Part shown: in pieces, positions 5,647 through 6,459 of the stretch | Layout of the letters: each line of letters begins with the position of its first letter | How positions within the stretch are numbered: the first letter of the stretch is position 1 | Translations under genes and position numbers: made by a program | Assembly (NCBI GenBank): GCA_023954795.1 | Contig: JAGSHA010000189.1 | Location: forward strand, 1 to 6,459 | Direction: 5' to 3' | Source: Oceanospirillaceae bacterium | GTDB lineage: Bacteria; Pseudomonadota; Gammaproteobacteria; Pseudomonadales; Balneatricaceae | Length of the DNA: 6,459 nucleotides | The notes under the pieces: model-generated | What the model was told of the DNA's origin: nothing | The model's database searches: none | What the model saw: the letters and a program-made list of their open reading frames with translations, nothing else

Positions 5647-6021
5647 ATGAACGCTACCACATCCCCTATCCCATCGTCACTTAACGACGAAGTATTCATC
5701 TCGGCATTTGAAGATCTGAGCTTGCCGCCTGAGCTGTTCGACCACAAAGGCCATATGCGAATCTGCTGGCTCTACCTCAATCGCTATCCGTTGAATATCG
5801 CCCTTCAACGTACCTGTGACGGAATTCAATCGTACGCCACCAGCCTTGGTGCGACGGATAAATTCAACTATCCACTTACAGAAGCATTTGTGCGCATCAT
5901 GTCACAACGCATTGAAGCGAATACCACTGCGAACTGGCCCACGTTTTTAGATCTGAATAAGGATTTAGCTGACGATGCTGTGGGCGTGATCCGCCAGTAC
6001 GATGCAACGCTCGTGAAATAA
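5647..6021 (+). CDS. Conserved hypothetical protein, 124 aa
   Basis: No known function. The core, FDHKGHMRICWLYLNRYPLN (residues 31-50) followed by LQRTCDGIQSYATSLGATDKFNYPLTEAFVRIM, follows a pattern I recognise from short uncharacterised bacterial proteins: 'H-x-x-H-x-R-x-x-x-L-Y-L-x-R-x-P', then a helix with G-I-x-x-Y/F, then a G-x-x-x-x-Y/F-x-x-T/P-x-T-x-A-F stretch. His33 and His36 are the most likely functional residues, possibly metal-binding, but this is inference. No signal peptide or membrane span. AGAGG at 5637-5641 lies 5 nt before ATG 5647. Only 106 nt separate its stop from the merR start, in the same direction, which may mean shared regulation. Confidence 0.85.
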   Translation: MNATTSPIPSSLNDEVFISAFEDLSLPPELFDHKGHMRICWLYLNRYPLNIALQRTCDGIQSYATSLGATDKFNYPLTEAFVRIMSQRIEANTTANWPTFLDLNKDLADDAVGVIRQYDATLVK

Positions 6022-6056
6022 GCGCCACGAACATAACGAAGTTGGCGATAATAGAA

Positions 6057-6095
6057 GGATGAAAAGCCTGTATACGCGCTGCAGGCCATTCATCC
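6057..6095. promoter_or_regulatory. 39-bp dyad upstream of merR, candidate operator
   Basis: GGATGAAAAGCCTG (6057-6070) and CAGGCCATTCATCC (6082-6095) are inverted partners at 12 of 14 positions around an 11-nt centre. It lies 33 nt before the merR start codon, where a MerR-family protein could bind to control its own gene. A -35-like TTGGCG is at 6042-6047, but I found no matching -10. If transcribed, the same bases form a hairpin without a T-tract, so it could instead end the upstream message weakly. Confidence 0.45.
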
Positions 6096-6127
6096 GAAGA
6101 TCTCATTTGAAGAAGAGACAACGATTC

Positions 6128-6459
6128 ATGTACACCATCGGTCAGCTGATGAAGCAATTCCAATTATCGCGTAGCACACTGATCTACTACGATAAGATCG
6201 GCCTACTGCAACCCTCTGCCCGCAGTAACGCCAACTACCGGATGTATACAGAGCAGGATATGCAGCGTATGGAACACATCACGCTGTATAAAGACGCAGG
6301 CTTACCACTGGAAGAAATTACCTGCTTACTTGATGAAGCCAACAACCAGCCCACAGCGTTACTGGAACAACATCTGGCCAACCTCAATCACGAGATTAGT
6401 CAGCTTCGGCAACAGCAACAGAGGGTGCTAAAAATACTTGGCAAAACATCCTCCCTGCG
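6128..6459 (+). CDS. MerR-family transcriptional regulator, 3' end missing
   Basis: The frame from ATG 6128 stays open to the window end: 110 complete codons, with the C-terminus missing. The start MYTIGQLMKQFQLSRSTLIY followed by YDKIGLLQPS (residues 1-30) is the MerR winged helix-turn-helix, and NANYRMYTEQDMQRMEHITLYKDAGLPLEEI (34-64) is the wing and second HTH part. Residues about 77-105 (LLEQHLANLNHEISQLRQQQQRVLKIL) form the start of the antiparallel coiled coil used for dimerisation. The effector-sensing end is cut, so no ligand can be inferred; no Cys metal ligands are visible in the part present, apart from one Cys at residue 66. The ribosome binding site is weak (GAAGAG about 11 nt upstream). 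The preceding dyad suggests self-regulation. Confidence 0.92.
   Translation, partial: MYTIGQLMKQFQLSRSTLIYYDKIGLLQPSARSNANYRMYTEQDMQRMEHITLYKDAGLPLEEITCLLDEANNQPTALLEQHLANLNHEISQLRQQQQRVLKILGKTSSL

Noticed and set aside
1..6459. tRNA, rRNA, CRISPR array, insertion sequence or phage genes
   Set aside because: I found no cloverleaf, regularly spaced repeats, transposase or integrase frame, or target duplications; the repeats seen are local inverted repeats in gene gaps.

Overview
The window reads as chromosomal DNA of a marine-type gammaproteobacterium, perhaps of the Oceanospirillales group. This is an inference from the gene content (a TRAP transporter paired with a universal stress protein, a type II haloacid dehalogenase, a MerR regulator), the moderate GC and the gammaproteobacterial look of the proteins; no RNA gene is present to confirm it. 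There is no mobile element, CRISPR array or RNA gene in the window.

Left part (1-1830): the 3' end of a TRAP transporter large permease gene (DctM/TeaC type) is followed by a universal stress protein gene. The pair resembles teaC-teaD of the Halomonas ectoine uptake system, although the substrate here is unknown. A 12-bp hairpin lies between the two genes, and a strong bidirectional intrinsic terminator ends the unit. Centre-left (1831-2360): a small gene on the minus strand (55 aa) has its own sigma70-like promoter and Shine-Dalgarno and shares the bidirectional terminator. The AT-rich region upstream of it carries a second promoter, pointing right, and a 41-bp dyad between the two.

Centre (2361-4254): a 231-aa protein that I cannot assign with confidence, then a class V PLP-dependent aminotransferase. 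The aminotransferase has a strong ribosome binding site and start, but codon 15 is an in-frame TAG; the rest of the frame is intact. Either this is a very recent nonsense mutation or sequence error, or the gene is expressed by readthrough or re-initiation.

Right part (4255-6459): four rightward genes with short gaps encode an antibiotic-biosynthesis-monooxygenase-fold protein, a haloacid dehalogenase with every expected catalytic residue, a 124-aa protein of unknown function, and a MerR-family regulator cut by the window end. The gaps hold several conspicuous inverted repeats, the best being a 39-bp dyad just before merR that is a candidate autoregulatory operator. I see no single pathway linking these genes. 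The items most worth following up are the amber codon, the small minus-strand gene and the merR dyad.
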